Positions 33,528 to 46,384 of a stretch of 64,000 nucleotides of DNA are shown here, one piece after another. This DNA is from Plectosphaerella cucumerina. Taxonomy: Eukaryota; Ascomycota; Sordariomycetes; Glomerellales; Plectosphaerellaceae. The translations under genes and the position numbers were made by a program. The DNA is taken from positions 7,378,001 through 7,442,000 of the forward strand of contig JAGPXD010000002.1 in the NCBI GenBank assembly GCA_020746995.1, in the 5' to 3' direction. Under the pieces are notes generated by a model that worked only from the letters and a program-made list of their open reading frames with translations, was not told where the DNA came from and did not search any database. Numbering within the stretch: position 1 is the stretch's first letter; each line of letters starts with the position of its first letter.

Positions 33528-35909
33528 CGCGGCGACGGCCGGGACGGTGAAGAAGCGGGGAGGGCGGGGTGGTGACGCTTGCAGATAAGGCGTGCACGAT
33601 GTCGTCGATGGGCGGCAGAAGAGTGTCGGTCGAAGAGGGCGTGCTTCGAAGTTTGTTGTTGCATGTAGCTGCCGGAGGTCAGGTCAGGTTGCAGAGAGGT
33701 GAAGTCGACAGAGCGTATCCGTAGAAAAGTCGGGTGGCGGCAGCGGTGTGACCTTGGATTGTTGACTCTTGGTGGCAGGTAGGGTGGGATGGACGCTGAG
33801 TAAAAAGAAAGGCCGAGTCGTGACGCAACTCGCCACGCATCTCTACAAGCACCTCAGGTCTGGCCTCGGCCTCTAGCTTGCCCAGCTGAGCACCACACCA
33901 AACTCGCTCCGGCGAAGGGGGCCTCCAAATCCCCGCACGCCGAGCGGCTTGGTTTCGTCTTGGCAGCGGGTGTCGACTGACGACGCTCGCGCTCGTGCTT
34001 GCTCTCTCGGGAGCAGACGTGCCGCTCGGCGCTTGCTGAGGGCATGTCTAGCATGTCTCTCGGGTCGTGATGTTGTGGACTGGTGACTGGATTGGGGGTG
34101 GACAGGGCGCGGCCGGACCGGGCACTGACAGGCGATGGTGGTCTGGGCCAGGCCATGCCCGTTCCTGGACGGCTCAACCGCTTGACTGGAGGAGTTCAAG
34201 TGGGTTGTCGCAGGCAACCAGCACGGCCAGGAGTTCACCAGTCATCCCATGTGTGTTGGTCGAGGTGAATCAGCACTCGAATGTTCAGGACCGCAGTCAT
34301 GGCGAGTGATGACGGCAACGCAGCTCGTGCCAAGCGACTGTCGATGCGATGTTGGTGATCATGTCCGGTGCTGCCGGTCGTGGCAGACGATCAATCGCCG
34401 TCAGCGGGTTTGGTGCGGCTGGGCTAGACCAAGGTCCGTTGCGTCGGAGTTACATCCGAGCCGGAGTCGGCATGTGCAGCGATCGATCGCAGATCGTGCA
34501 GCGAAGCGGCGGCATCGCCCACAAAGACACGGTCAAGGGCGGGATTCTGGGTTGGCGTGGTGTCGTTACCGGCCTGGGCGAGACACTGATTGTTGAACAG
34601 TGGATGGCTGGGAGGAAATTCTGGGCCACCTCCAGTGCTTCGGGCCCGAGGGGGATGCAGTGGCGGTGGGACGCCGATTACTAAGCTGTTCCTTCCTGTC
34701 ATGTTGCGAGAAGATGGGAAGTTGCGACCCAGCTACGCCTGCCATCCGAATGTGAGGTCATTTTGAGAAATTTGCTTCATTAACATTTCCTCCATCTGTC
34801 AGAAGAACCAAATTTCGGACAACTTTGATCAGCGGCCAACTTGAACGCCATTGCAAAACATCAGGCGACACCGATCGACTGTACCACTGCAGTCGTCTTG
34901 TCAACACATGCTGTGACATGTCCCATCCACAACGCTCCACTGACATGTCTCTTCCAGTCTGCCTCCCTCCAGTCAGACATTTCAGAACACCGACTTCCGA
35001 CCCTCTGAATCTTCATCTGCCCCCATCGCCAAGCATCACGATTAAGGTGCTGACACTTCTAGACTCTGCCCCCCTGGCCTGGCCAGCATCGCACCCCGTC
35101 GCTCGCAGTCCCCTCACCTCTTCCGGCACGTCCCTGCCCCTGCCCTGGCTCCTTGCATCCGCCCCGCCCCGCCTACCCGAACCGGAAACCTAATCGTGGG
35201 GGCGCGGACCGAGGCGGTTCGATTGACAGTCAAGGTGGTCCCAACACGTGGTGCGTGCGGCTGTATCCAGCCTCATCATCGGAGATGTGCAGAATTGGCT
35301 CAAGTGACTCTATATTGGTTCTCAGATTGAGTTGAGAGTATGTGGCACCGGAATGGTTGATTCTCGATTGAAAAACACCTCAGTCACTGTGAGTGAATGA
35401 GGTGGACAAACATCGCGGGGAGCTACAGGCGGCTCTTCCGGCGAACACCCAAATCGCTACTGGCAGTTGCAGTGACTAGCCCCCAGCATTTTCGGACCCC
35501 TGCCCTGGAAAAAGTGAATTGGTGGTGGGATCAAGGCCTGGCTCGTGCTGCATTTTGATGGAAACGACCCGCGGCCGGGGCAGGCGGGGAGTGCGGGCAG
35601 GAGGGGTCGCCCGAGGTCTCGCATGGAACTTGACCTCAAATGCCCGGCCTTGACTCTTTCCTCGTGCTTCCAAGCTCGTGCTCCCCGAGCCCGTGCTAAA
35701 TAAGTGAACTTGCCCGAGACAACAATCCTTCACTCCGCCGTTCTCGTCGTTTCCTCTCCACCGCCAATCTCCTCTCCTCTCAACCAGTCTTTTCGCCTCT
35801 TCGCCAATCTCGCCCTTTCCTCATCCATCCAACCTGCTGACCCTCATCGCCCCGACCTACCGAGCTTTGCTCCGCCGTCCGACCCGCCCGCCATCCGCAA
35901 GCCGCCGCA
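33528..35909. other. Intergenic, no gene recognised
   Basis: About 2.4 kb holding the HET gene promoter and a long upstream region for the acetoacetate-decarboxylase-like gene. It includes a pyrimidine-rich leader (about 35740-35900). Frames within are short and without recognisable domains. Confidence 0.5.
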
Positions 35910-36794
35910 ATGGGCACAACCGCCGCCTCCAACCCCCCACCTCCGCCCGGCGACATCGTCGCCGTGCCCCCGCCGTGGAAGCTCAAGGCCACCGTCTGGA
36001 TGTTCGCCTTCCACACCTCAAAGGCCCAGGCCGCCAACTTCCCCGAGATGACCTACTCGCCCCTCGAGGGTTCCTCCTCCTTCCCCACCGGCGGCGGCAC
36101 CTCCAAGCCCCTCGGCGGCCTGAGCATGATCCAACTCATCAGCTACACCGACACGCCCGTCGGCCCCTACGACGAGCTCATCCTCGCCCCCGGCTACCAC
36201 GAGTACGTCGTCGACGAGGGCGGCAAGCGCGTCAAGAAGCGCAACGCCCGCATCACCCGCATCTACGTCTCCCAAAAGTACACAACCTGGAACGGCCGTG
36301 TCAACTGGAACATCCCCAAGCACATGGCCGACTTCCGCTGGATCGACAACAAGGACGGCAGCAGGACCGTCAGGGTCTTTCCCCACAACACCTCGGGCGA
36401 ACCCATCGAGGGCACCGCCTCCCCCGCGCCCCTGTTCCAGGCCACGATGAAGAACGTGCCCTACGTCCCCTCATTCCCCCTCTCGCTGCGCATCTTCGGT
36501 TGGCTCGGCTTTGACTTGACTCTTGTCCACCCGCCCCTGCCTGAGGGCAAGGGTAAGCACGACGAGCTCCCTGGCACCGACCGCTGGGCCGCCGTCAAGC
36601 CCGGCCAGTACAGCCCCAAGGCGAGCCTCGCCTGGTTCAACATGTCGCAGGCCGATGAGAACGGCAAGTGGCCCGGACTCTACGAGAACTTCTGGCCCGG
36701 CCTTCGGAGGTGGCACGTCGGCATTCGCATGGACGACTCTGAGATTGACTTCCCCGAGCCAACCGTCTGGGATCCTCCCAAGTCGGTCCTGTGA
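35910..36794 (+). CDS. Acetoacetate-decarboxylase-like protein
   Basis: Intronless, 294 aa. After a short Pro-rich N-terminus, the protein shows features of the acetoacetate-decarboxylase-like fold: PYDELILAPGYH, ITRIYVSQKYTTWNGRVNWN with a central Asn-Trp, and a repeated FPHN beta segment. Members of this fold include decarboxylases and related lyases, and the catalytic lysine cannot be confirmed without an alignment. No signal peptide is seen, so it is probably cytosolic. It lies tail-to-tail with MSH4, with only 86 bp between stop codons. Confidence 0.75.
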   Translation: MGTTAASNPPPPPGDIVAVPPPWKLKATVWMFAFHTSKAQAANFPEMTYSPLEGSSSFPTGGGTSKPLGGLSMIQLISYTDTPVGPYDELILAPGYHEYVVDEGGKRVKKRNARITRIYVSQKYTTWNGRVNWNIPKHMADFRWIDNKDGSRTVRVFPHNTSGEPIEGTASPAPLFQATMKNVPYVPSFPLSLRIFGWLGFDLTLVHPPLPEGKGKHDELPGTDRWAAVKPGQYSPKASLAWFNMSQADENGKWPGLYENFWPGLRRWHVGIRMDDSEIDFPEPTVWDPPKSVL

Positions 36795-36880
36795 GGGGTC
36801 GGGGAATTGCCGGCGACACCTCCTTTGTACTTGTACTTCGATTCAATTTCTAGCAACGCCATTAGCGATCCCTTCCCGGA

Positions 36881-39800
36881 CTAATTCATGACACTGCTGC
36901 CCCAGAGCGATTCATCGTCCAATCCCTCGTCATCGAACTCGTCTTCGCCAGCGACTTCCGTCGCAGCACCTCGACTGCCGTCAAACTGCATGTCATCCTG
37001 ACTGGCGGACGAAGCCACGTCAGCCACAGACACACCCTCTTCAATCGCTGCCATCCTCGTGATGAACTCCTCCTGCAACTGCACGAGATACTCCGACAAC
37101 GACGGCCCCTTCATCTCTGCAGCTGCCGCGTGTTTCAGCTGCTCATGCAGGTTCAGAATCAGCTTCCGACGGCGCACCAGCTTGCGCCCTTCCGAGCTCT
37201 GCTTCTGCGAGTCTCGCTGCTGTCGCAGGCTTCTCGACACTTCCTCCGCCTTGTCCAGGAAATTCCCTGGTAGACCGACCGCTTTGGCTAGTGTCAGCCC
37301 GTAGTGCTCGTCGCTGACGCTCCCTGACATCACGGTGTACAGCATCATCATCTCAGGAAGGTCCCCGCGGGTGTCGGTTCTGGTGGCTAGGTGCAGGTTG
37401 AGAACCCCGGGTCGGTCATGAAGTACCTCGGCTGCGACCCTTTAGCTCATGAAATGGACATCATCCCACGAACGTACCGAGGTCAGTGAAATGTGTGGCA
37501 AACCAGACGCATGCTTGGCTTTGAATCAGGGCCTCGGCCATGGCGATGGCGATCGAGAGGCCGTCCCTCGTGCTTGTCCCACGCCCGAGCTCATCAATGA
37601 TGACCATGCTCTTTTCGTTGACGTTCCTGCCAACAGTCAGTACATCCTAACACCTCAAAGTACCCACCAACCTCAGAATGAACGCCATCTCTCTCATCTC
37701 CAGTGAAAATGTGGACATGTTGGCTTCGATGCTGTCGTCCGTAGTCACCCGCGCGAAGAGGCTGTGAATGATCGGAAAAGCCGCGTATTCAGCCGGCACA
37801 AAGCACCCGATCTGAGCCATGACTTGGAGAAGGGCAACAGTCCGCAGATAGGTGCTCTTGCCGCTCATGTTGCAGCCCGTGATGATCTGAAACCGGTGCT
37901 CCTCGCTGGCGTAGAAGTCATTTGGCACAATCCTGTCTTCAATGGTCTTGCAAAGGTTAGTCGTCAAACATCCCACGCCGGAAATGTACCTACCTTGTCC
38001 ATGACGGGATGCCGAGCAGCCGTCAGCCCGAGAGTTCCCGTCATATCCGGCTTGATGTACTCTCGGATGATCGACACATGCGCAAAAGCCGACAGCATGT
38101 CCAACAAGGCGACCGACTCGCAGACGCGAAACATGTGTTGAACTTGGGTACGAATACTGTCCAGCAGCTCTTGTATGATTGCGTCTCCCAGTTGTACAGC
38201 TTCCACGACGGAGTCATGGATGCGATGATTTAGCTTCTTCAGGTGTAGCGTGAGGCATTCGATGAACCCCTTTTTCTTGTGAAGATTGACGAAGATCGTT
38301 GGGACGCTTTTATCCTCGAAGTCGGCTGCTCTCAATTGAATCCAGTAATGACGACGGGGGTCGTACTTGACTTTGGCCTCAATATCATAGGTGGCTGTTC
38401 TTGTCAGCAGAGTATGAGCCACGGGCCTTCATCGTGACGAACCTCCTAGCTCTTCGACGTATCTCATCACGTCTTTGGTACACTCGCTGTACGTCTTGCG
38501 GGAGACGTCCAGCAGGCCGTTGACTCCGGACTTGGAACAGATCAGCATCATCACTGGCCCCTGGACTAAGTATCAAACCTTGACCGCGAACATCCTCGAG
38601 TTCCGCATCTCGAGGGGAGTCCTCATCAGAGTGATGTCTTCCTCAATGTGTACTGATATCAGCTCTTTGACCTGCGACATCATTTGAGGTCTGCAAAGGT
38701 CGCGGATCTTCTCCAAAAGCCCACAGCGGGCGGGAGACAAAGCCTGGAGAAGATCAGGTACAGCTGAGAGGAACGCCTTGACGGAAATGACTTGATTGAG
38801 GGCATATTCGGATGCCTCCAGAGACGGCTCTCGGGGCAAAATGACAAGCTTTTTTTCGTCAGCTTGTCTTTGACTGATAAGCAACAAGCACCCACCTTTG
38901 ACAACATGCCTTCAACGTCGTTGAAAGCCTTCAGGGCTACGATAGTCAGCCTGGCTCAAGCTTTTATTCACAAGAGATACACACCTTTCCTAACGTTGAC
39001 TAACATGTCTTCGGAATCGATCAACTCGGACACTGCTTCATACCGTGGCTCGAGGTACGAGTCTACCCGCGTGGATGGTTGGATGAGATTGTTGCGGAGG
39101 AGCCGAGCGCCCATTGGGGTTTGCGTGTGATTGAGAAGCCCATACAAAGAGTTTTTGGACTTTGAGCTACGCAGGTTCTGTATCAGCTCCAAAGACCTGA
39201 TGGCGGAGGTGTCGATCATCATCGTGTCTTCAGAGGGCTCGTATCGGATTCGCAGAGAGTGAGGAACGATCTTGAGCGAGACCTCAGACTCAAGATACTT
39301 GATCACCTGAGCTTGTCAGAAGTGGCTGCAAGAGAAACTGGGCTTCACTCACCGCTGCAAGGGCACATGTGGTGTAGTAGTTGCCTTGGATGGCCACCTT
39401 GACAGCCTCGGCATCTTCGTGAGACGCGAGCTTTCGAATGCATTCCAGGCCTTCTGTCTCCGACCAATGCTTTCGATCAAATGGGACTATCTTCGAGTCC
39501 GTGAGGTGTTCCTCGATCAAGTCGTAGAGATTGGACTTGGGATTCGGTGGACAGACAGATGAGACGAGGAGGATCTGTGCAGGCTCCAGAATATCCAGCT
39601 TGTGGATGGTCTTGACGTAGAACTGGCTGTCCGAGATCTTGCTCAAGATGACTTCTCCGGTCGAAATGTTGACAAAGGCCACTCCAACTGACGGAGAAAC
39701 GCCACGGGCCTCGCTGAGGGCACACACGATTTGCCGACCTTCGCTTCCCGGAAAAGGGGTACCTCGCGACCTCCGTGCCGAATGAGCAGTTCCAGGACGA

Positions 39801-40132
39801 CGAATGGTGGAGCGTGAAATTGAATTGCGAGAGTAGTCGTCAACAGCATCCACTCCATTCATCCATAGCTCGGATGGACCTGGGGTATGATCGGTGTAGC
39901 TGCGCCCAGGTGAGCGAGCGCAACTGTACTGGTCGATTCGGCCATCGCCAAAGACGTTCGGAGGATATGCTGAGCTGGCGGTGTAGTTGCGAGGGATCAG
40001 GCTTGTACTTGCGAGAGATTGTGTGGGAACACCTGAGAAGTATGCTGAAGATGCAGATGATATGGTGCTGCGGGTGCGAAGGATGGGGTCGCGATGCACC
40101 GGGCGGCGAACAACATCGTCATGGGATGTCAT
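36881..40132 (-). CDS. MSH4: Meiotic MutS homologue MSH4
   Basis: Nine exons (about 39353-40132, 38985-39306, 38896-38936, 38579-38848, 38443-38530, 37994-38394, 37672-37946, 37478-37626, 36881-37431). They sum to 2877 nt and 958 aa with consistent phases. The N-terminal about 160 residues are Ser/Arg-rich and disordered. The connector, lever and clamp regions follow, without the N-terminal mismatch-binding domain, as expected for MSH4. The ATPase has Walker A GCNMSGKST, the STFSLEMREMAF motif, Walker B VIIDELGRGTS and ATHF. MSH4 works with MSH5 as a clamp on recombination intermediates during meiosis, promoting crossovers. The ATG at 40132 is the first in frame; longer upstream frames lack an ATG. 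Confidence 0.93.
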
Positions 40133-41048
40133 CTTGCAGGTAGCGGTGATGGAAGCATCACCTGCGAGTGCAACGGCCGAGGGGGAAAAATCCAAACATG
40201 ACTTCGTGCCCCGAAGAAATTCGGCCGTGGGGGATGCACGCACGGAGGCGAGTCCTGGGGGAAGGTGCCATGGTTGTGCTTTCCGTGCCTTCCTGGTGAC
40301 GTGGATTTATAAACCCCTCCCGCCGGACCTTTTCCAACTAATACCGTGGCGGCGCCCTGGAAAGCGTTCTGGTCGAGCGGTAATAGTCGAGGATCGATTG
40401 GTTAACCACGGCTACACGACTGCCCAAAACAACACAACCCGCTGGGTTCGAAACGCGACAGGGACGTAGGAGCAAAAAAGCTCCGAACCCTTTTGGCTTT
40501 TTGAAGTTCGGTGGATAAGCTCTGATAGTCTTGATTATGTGGCCTGATCTTTTTGCATTTTCTCCAGGGGCCGTGGGCTTGTAGGGTTGTCATCCTGGTC
40601 GCGAGGCTGTGTCGGATGTGATGCATCATGACGGTCGACTGGTGGTTGCTCCTTCCACCTAGAGCCAGCACAGTGCGGCAGGTGGTGACTGTCAGGGGCA
40701 GCAGCCGGGGCGCCGGCCGAAACAGTCAATGTTGCGGCGATGCCTACTACTGCCGGGTGTTCAAGCCCCACACGATCCCCTGCGCGCCCCCTTCTATTGC
40801 CCGTTTGTGGCTTAGGGCTGACGGCTGATCCTGGCTTCTGCACCACTCGACAGCGGGGAATCGTCAGTTCAAGATGCCGCCCGTACCGGAATTACGACCG
40901 TATCATATTTCCTATCTTGCTGCCTCGAAGGCAGCCTTGGAGGGTTTCTTTTGTCGAACAGTTCATATTCCAGGTCGCCCCGCCATGGCCAAGCGATGAG
41001 AGGTGCATCTTTCCTTCTCATCAGCCTTCAACCTCAGACGCTGCTACA
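40133..41048. other. Intergenic, divergent promoter region of MSH4 and the ABC transporter
   Basis: A 916-bp head-to-head gap with no gene. It contains both promoters, and an AT-rich ttataaac at about 40308 could be a TATA-like element. Confidence 0.5.
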
Positions 41049-44000
41049 ATGGACGACGCGTCGAATTGCAGCCATTATGCCGATGATGCGTTCGGCCCCA
41101 AGGTCGAAGTCTGCCGCCAAGGCTTCGACTTCACACTCCTCTTCGAGCAGACCATCATGTCTGCCGTGCCGTCGGCCTTGCTGATTGTCGCAAGCGCCGT
41201 TTACATCCTCCAAAGACACCGACAGAGCATCAAGACCATTTCGGCGTCGAAATGGATGCTCAAATGGATCAAGCTGGTGAGTCGCGTGAGACGTCATCTC
41301 AACACTTGGGACTTTGGGCTGACCCCACCGAAAGATCGCTGTCACCCTCTACGCTGCCACGCAATTGGCGATCATCGTGCTGTGGTCGTCCCCGTCGGCA
41401 AACGCGACGAAAGCCTCCATTCCAGCCTCGGTTCTGTCGCTCACTGGTGCCATTGTCATGGGTGCCGTCACATACATCAACCACGATCGGTCCGTGAGGC
41501 CCTCGACTATTCTCTGCACCTATCTTCTCTTCTCCGCCCTGCTCGACATCGGCCAGGCTCGAACTCTGTACCTTCGGCGAGATGGTTCAATCATTCCAGC
41601 CGTCTTCACTTCTGGTCTCGTCCTCAAGGTCATTTGCCTGGCAAGCGAGATGATCGAGAAGCGCAGGCTACTCCGTATGCCCTACCGCAGCTATCCTCCG
41701 GAAGCACTCGGCGGCATCGTCAACAGAAGTGTATTCTGGTGGCTGAACGCACTTCTCATTCGCGGCTTCTCCAAGCCGCTTGTCCTCAGCGACCTCTTCG
41801 GCCTTGACCAGGACCTCCAATCCGAGAAACTCAGGACGGCGTTCCGCGGGAGATGGGCCTCGGCCCGCCTCAGCTCATCGATGGCTCTCTTTTGGACAGC
41901 AGTCTCATGCGTTAAGAAGCCTCTCATCATGGGCACCATTGCACGCTTGGTCATGATGGGGTTCAAGTTCTCCCAACCACTTCTGATCAAACGGGCTGTC
42001 GCACTACTTTCCGAGCCCGATTCCCAGTCAAAGACCAACGTTGGAAGGGCTCTTATCGGCGCTACTGCACTCGTCTACCTAGGCATTGCGCTTTCGAACG
42101 GACATTATGCCCACAACATCTACCGCGCCGTCACCATGCTTCGCGGAGGTCTCGTCAGTTTGGTTTACGACAGCACCCTGGGGCTCAGCGCCCCAGATGC
42201 CAATGCGTCGGCAGCCTTGACTCTGATGAGCACAGACATCGATCGCATCGCTCAAGGGTTCGAACTTGTCGGTTCCTTATTTGTCGGCCCGATCGAGATT
42301 GTGCTGGGAACATACCTTCTCTCCCGGGAGATTGGGTGGTTTTGCATTGCCCCCGTATCTTTGGCCTGTCGTGAGTCGACTCTTGCACTGCATGAGAGCT
42401 TTCAGAGCTAACGTTCGCCTACCTAGTGTTTGTTGGTACATGCGTCGCCTTGGGCAAAGCATCCGCCTCATCGCAAAAAGCCTGGATGGAGGCCGTCCAG
42501 GTACGCGTGGCAGAGACCTCGGCGGGCCTCGGCAACATCAAGGCGCTCAGGATGACCGGCCTCTTTGACGTCTTCGCCAAACGTCTGCAGCACCTACGCG
42601 AGTCCGAACTTCGAGTCTCCACGCGGTTCCGCTGGATTCTCTCCATCACAGCGACCATCAACAACATGTCCCTCCTGACACTGACCACCGTCACGCTGGT
42701 TGTCTTCCTCAAGACTGACAAGTCCGCCGTCCTAGACCCATCTCTCGCCTTTACCTCCATCTCGCTCATCACCCTTGTCTCAGCTCCGGTGGAACAACTG
42801 ACGGCTGCCATCCCGTCCATGGCCGCCGCCATCGGCTGCTTCGATCGCATTCAAAAGTACTTGCTCAAGTCGAAGACCGTCGCCGTTCGAGAACCTAGCC
42901 ATTCGACCACGAACCTGACTCTGGACGACTCCAAGGGCATCGAGTTGACCGACATCAACGTGAGCGCCAACCAGCCGCTGGATCCCCGAGATGTGCTTTC
43001 CATACAACATGGGGACTTTTCCTTCGGCCAATACGGAAAGATTGTTTTGGAAGATGTGTCTCTCGCCCTGGCTCCCAAGTCACAGACAGTCGTTATCGGT
43101 CCGATTGGCAGCGGCAAATCGGCGCTGGTTCTCGCTCTACTCGGAGAACTGCACCTACAATCCGGAGTGCTGGAGAGGAAGCCATCAGCGCAACTCGCGT
43201 ATTGCGCGCAGGACGCATGGCTGCCAAATCGCACCATCCGGCAAATCATCATTGGCCATGCCCCGCACGACATGGTATGGTTTGCCGAGGTTGCGAAAGC
43301 ATGCGCTCTGCTTCGCGACTTCCAGAACCTCCCACAGGGAGCAGATACTCTGGTCGGCAGTAACGGAGTCAGCTTGAGTGGCGGGCAGAGGCAAAGGGTC
43401 AGCCTGGCGAGGTCCATCTATTCTCGGAAGCCCGTTCTTCTGCTGGACGATGTCTTGAGCGGCCTGGACCCGACCACTGACCAGCACCTCGGGGACCACG
43501 TGTTTGGCAGGAAAGGTCTCTGCCGGAAGCACGGGCTTACCGTGCTGCTGGCCACACATTCTGGTGGGTGACTTCGTCTCCCACTTCCTTCTTGTCCAAA
43601 AAATCGATGCTAACCAGAACAGTTCGACACGCGCTTGAAGCTGACCATGTCATTGCCTTGGGTCCCGGCGGGCGAATCGAGGCCCAGGGCCCACCGAAAA
43701 ACCTGACTTCTCTGCTCAAGGGAATCAGTGGCAGTCAACCCGGCGACGCGAAGGAAGGCCATCCCAAGACCGACGCCACAGATCCGCAGAGCGAGATTGG
43801 TCCTGAGACGACCGTCGACCAGGAACTCCACACAGAACTTTCCCGCCAGACAGGAGACGGGCGTCTCTATGCCTACTACTTTTCATCTCTCGGCTGGCTT
43901 AACTCCCTGGGAGTGATTGTGGCCGATGCCATATTCACATTCTGCACCGTCTTCCCCACCGTCTGGATCAAGTGGTGGTCAGAGGCGCAGCTCGAGACCC

Positions 44001-45665
44001 CGGGCAAGCACATGGACATGTACATGGGCATCTACGGCATGTTCAGCCTCGTCGCGGCCATCGTCTTCTTCGCGGTCGTCTACATGCTCCTCCACTCTGG
44101 CATGCCCCGGTCCTCCCTGTCGCTGCACCGGAAGCTGCTGAGCGTGCTGATCACCGCCCCCTACTGGTTCTTTGTCTCTACCGATGGCGGCCAGATTCTC
44201 AACAGGTTCAGCCAGGACATGTCGCTCATCGACATGCAGCTCCCGATGTCCTTCGTCAATACGGCCTTCTCGCTGCTCATCGTCATTATGCAGGCAGGCA
44301 TCATCGGCGCTTCGTCCAAATGGGCCGTCGCCATGTTTCCCGGCTTGTTTGTCGCGCTCTACGCGCTGCAGAAGTTTTACCTAAGGACGTCTCGGCAGCT
44401 TCGTCTCCTGGAGCTCGAGGCCAAGTCGCCTCTGTACACGCACTTCACCGAAACCCTGCGCGGGCTCAGCACGATCAGGGCGTTCGACTGGCAGATTGAA
44501 TCGGCGCAGACCAACCTCGAGCTTCTGGATGAGTCGCAGAAGCCGTACTACCTTCTCTGGAGTATTCAGCGCTGGCTGACATTCGTACTCGACTGTAATG
44601 TGGCCATCATTGCAACTGTCATTATTGCCGTGGCCACTCAGCTCGGAGACATCTCGCCCGGGTCTCTGGGTATGGCTTTGGTCAACATTCTCACCTTTAG
44701 CGGAAGTCTCACGTATCTCATCCGGGCCTGGGTCGACCTCGAGACTTCCCTTGGCGCTGTCGCGCGCATTAGGGACTTTGAGGAGAAGACGCCCTCAGAG
44801 ACGCTGCCAAGGGAACTGTCAGAACCGCCCGAGGAGTGGCCGGCGACAGGCCGGATCGAGTTGCGGAACCTGAGCGTCGCCTACAAGTATGTTCGTGTGC
44901 TCTGCAAAATGACATCTTACTTACTGTTTCTTCGCAGGTCCGGCGACTCTCGGGTGTTGAAGGGACTGAACTTGAGCATCCAGCACGGAGAGAAGATTGC
45001 TATTTGTGGCCGTACGGGAAGGTGAGCAGAGTAAATTCTGAATCTCTTGGGCGCCCCTCTCTGACCATCGCTGCAGTGGCAAGAGCTCTTTCGTCCTCTC
45101 GTTGCTCAAGCTAGCTGAGATTGAGGAGGGCGACATCATCGTGGACGGCCTGTCAACTCTCGACATGCCCCGTGACACCATCAGACGGCGCATGACGGTC
45201 ATGCCTCAAGAGGCACTCATTCTGCCAGGCTCTGTTCGCGACGGTGTGGACCCATGGTCGGAAAACACGGACGGAGCAATCATGGCGGCTCTCAATGAGG
45301 TCGGTCTCTGGGACCTGATCTCATCTCAGGGAGGCCTGGACATGATTACCGAAGACCTCGCGCTGTCCAGGGGTCAACGCCAACTCTTCGGCCTAGCCCG
45401 TGCAATCCTCGGTCGGTCAAAGATCATTATCCTTGACGAGGCGACCTCGAACACGGACCCAGCGACGCAGGGTACCATGATTGAAGTGCTGGGCAGGGCT
45501 TCCGTCAACAAGACGCTTCTGGTGGTCACACACCACATCCACTCGACAACAAGCTTTGACAAGGTTCTTGTCTTGGACCATGGGAATCTTGTCGAGTGGG
45601 GAACGCCCGAGGAGCTGAGGAGAGATTCTGTTATCTTCAAGGAACTCTGGGAGAGCGAGCAGTGA
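41049..45665 (+). CDS. Full ABCC-type (MRP-like) ABC transporter
   Basis: Six exons (41049-41276, 41335-42370, 42427-43563, 43623-44886, 44938-45021, 45077-45665), phases consistent, 1445 aa. The arrangement is an N-terminal TMD0-like membrane region (to about 190), TMD1, NBD1, TMD2, NBD2. NBD1 has Walker A GPIGSGKSA, signature LSGGQRQR and Walker B LLLDDV, with Asp where a catalytic Glu usually follows. This is known for the degenerate NBD1 of ABCC pumps. NBD2 has GRTGSGKSS, signature LSRGQ and Walker B IIILDEATSNTD, with the switch His in VTHHI. It would export organic anions, conjugates or toxic compounds across the plasma or vacuolar membrane. Confidence 0.93.
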
Positions 45666-46384
45666 GGGTCGCTCGGCGATTCGTGAACACGTGGGCGGAA
45701 CTCCGTTGATATCAAGGCAGTGTACAAGCTCAGTGGCGATACGAAGGCGGCGAGAGACCATTGCCGCCGGAACGGATACGTACCCTGAAGATTCAAAGAA
45801 GTGTGCAGTGTTCGAACTTGGGGTTGGTGCGTTCACTGCCTATCTTGACCCCTTTTCGGGCCCCCTGCTACTTGGCTTGGCAAAGATTAGCGCTCCGAAG
45901 CCGCACACTTCACCACAACGCCAACTAACGCAGCCTTATCTGGTGGATGTCTGGGGATGCTCGGTCCCCGGTGCAGATCGACACCCGAGGCTTTAAACGG
46001 GTATTACACTGCGATAGACGGCTATCGCACCCTGATGGCGGGTGTGTACCTCGACAGCCGGGAGCAAACAGCAGCAAACACATCCGCCCCCGGACTGCCT
46101 CCCCGCCCAGACCTCCTCCCCATGTGGCACGACCCATTTCTCCTCGGAAGTCCCATAGATAAGGCGGACAGATCCACCAGGGCAGCGGAAGCTCCATTTC
46201 CCATCCTACTCGCCAGGCTGATAAGCGAAGAAGGATTCCGGGGCATGTCGCCCCGATCCCGGGCCTTTGTTTGTTGGGAGGGAGGCCACGGCGGGTGATT
46301 CGAGCAGACATAAATACCCGGAGGGCCTCTCGTGCCCCCTGGTTGATCGGGGACAGGTCTAGACCAAGCAGCAGCAACTTCACG
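45666..46384. other. Intergenic, no gene recognised
   Basis: About 720 bp between the ABC transporter and an MFS carrier. It contains the MFS promoter with a TATA-like element near 46309. Confidence 0.5.
46309..46317 (+). promoter_or_regulatory. TATA-like element upstream of the MFS carrier
   Basis: cataaatac lies about 70 bp before the ATG at 46385, the expected position for a core promoter. The same word occurs before the peroxidase gene. Confidence 0.35.

Noticed and set aside
36018..36386. Minus-strand frame opposite the acetoacetate-decarboxylase-like gene
   Set aside because: Shadow frame in GC-rich coding DNA.
40438..40465. ggttcgaaac box resembling a tRNA B box
   Set aside because: No acceptable A box or cloverleaf can be drawn around it.
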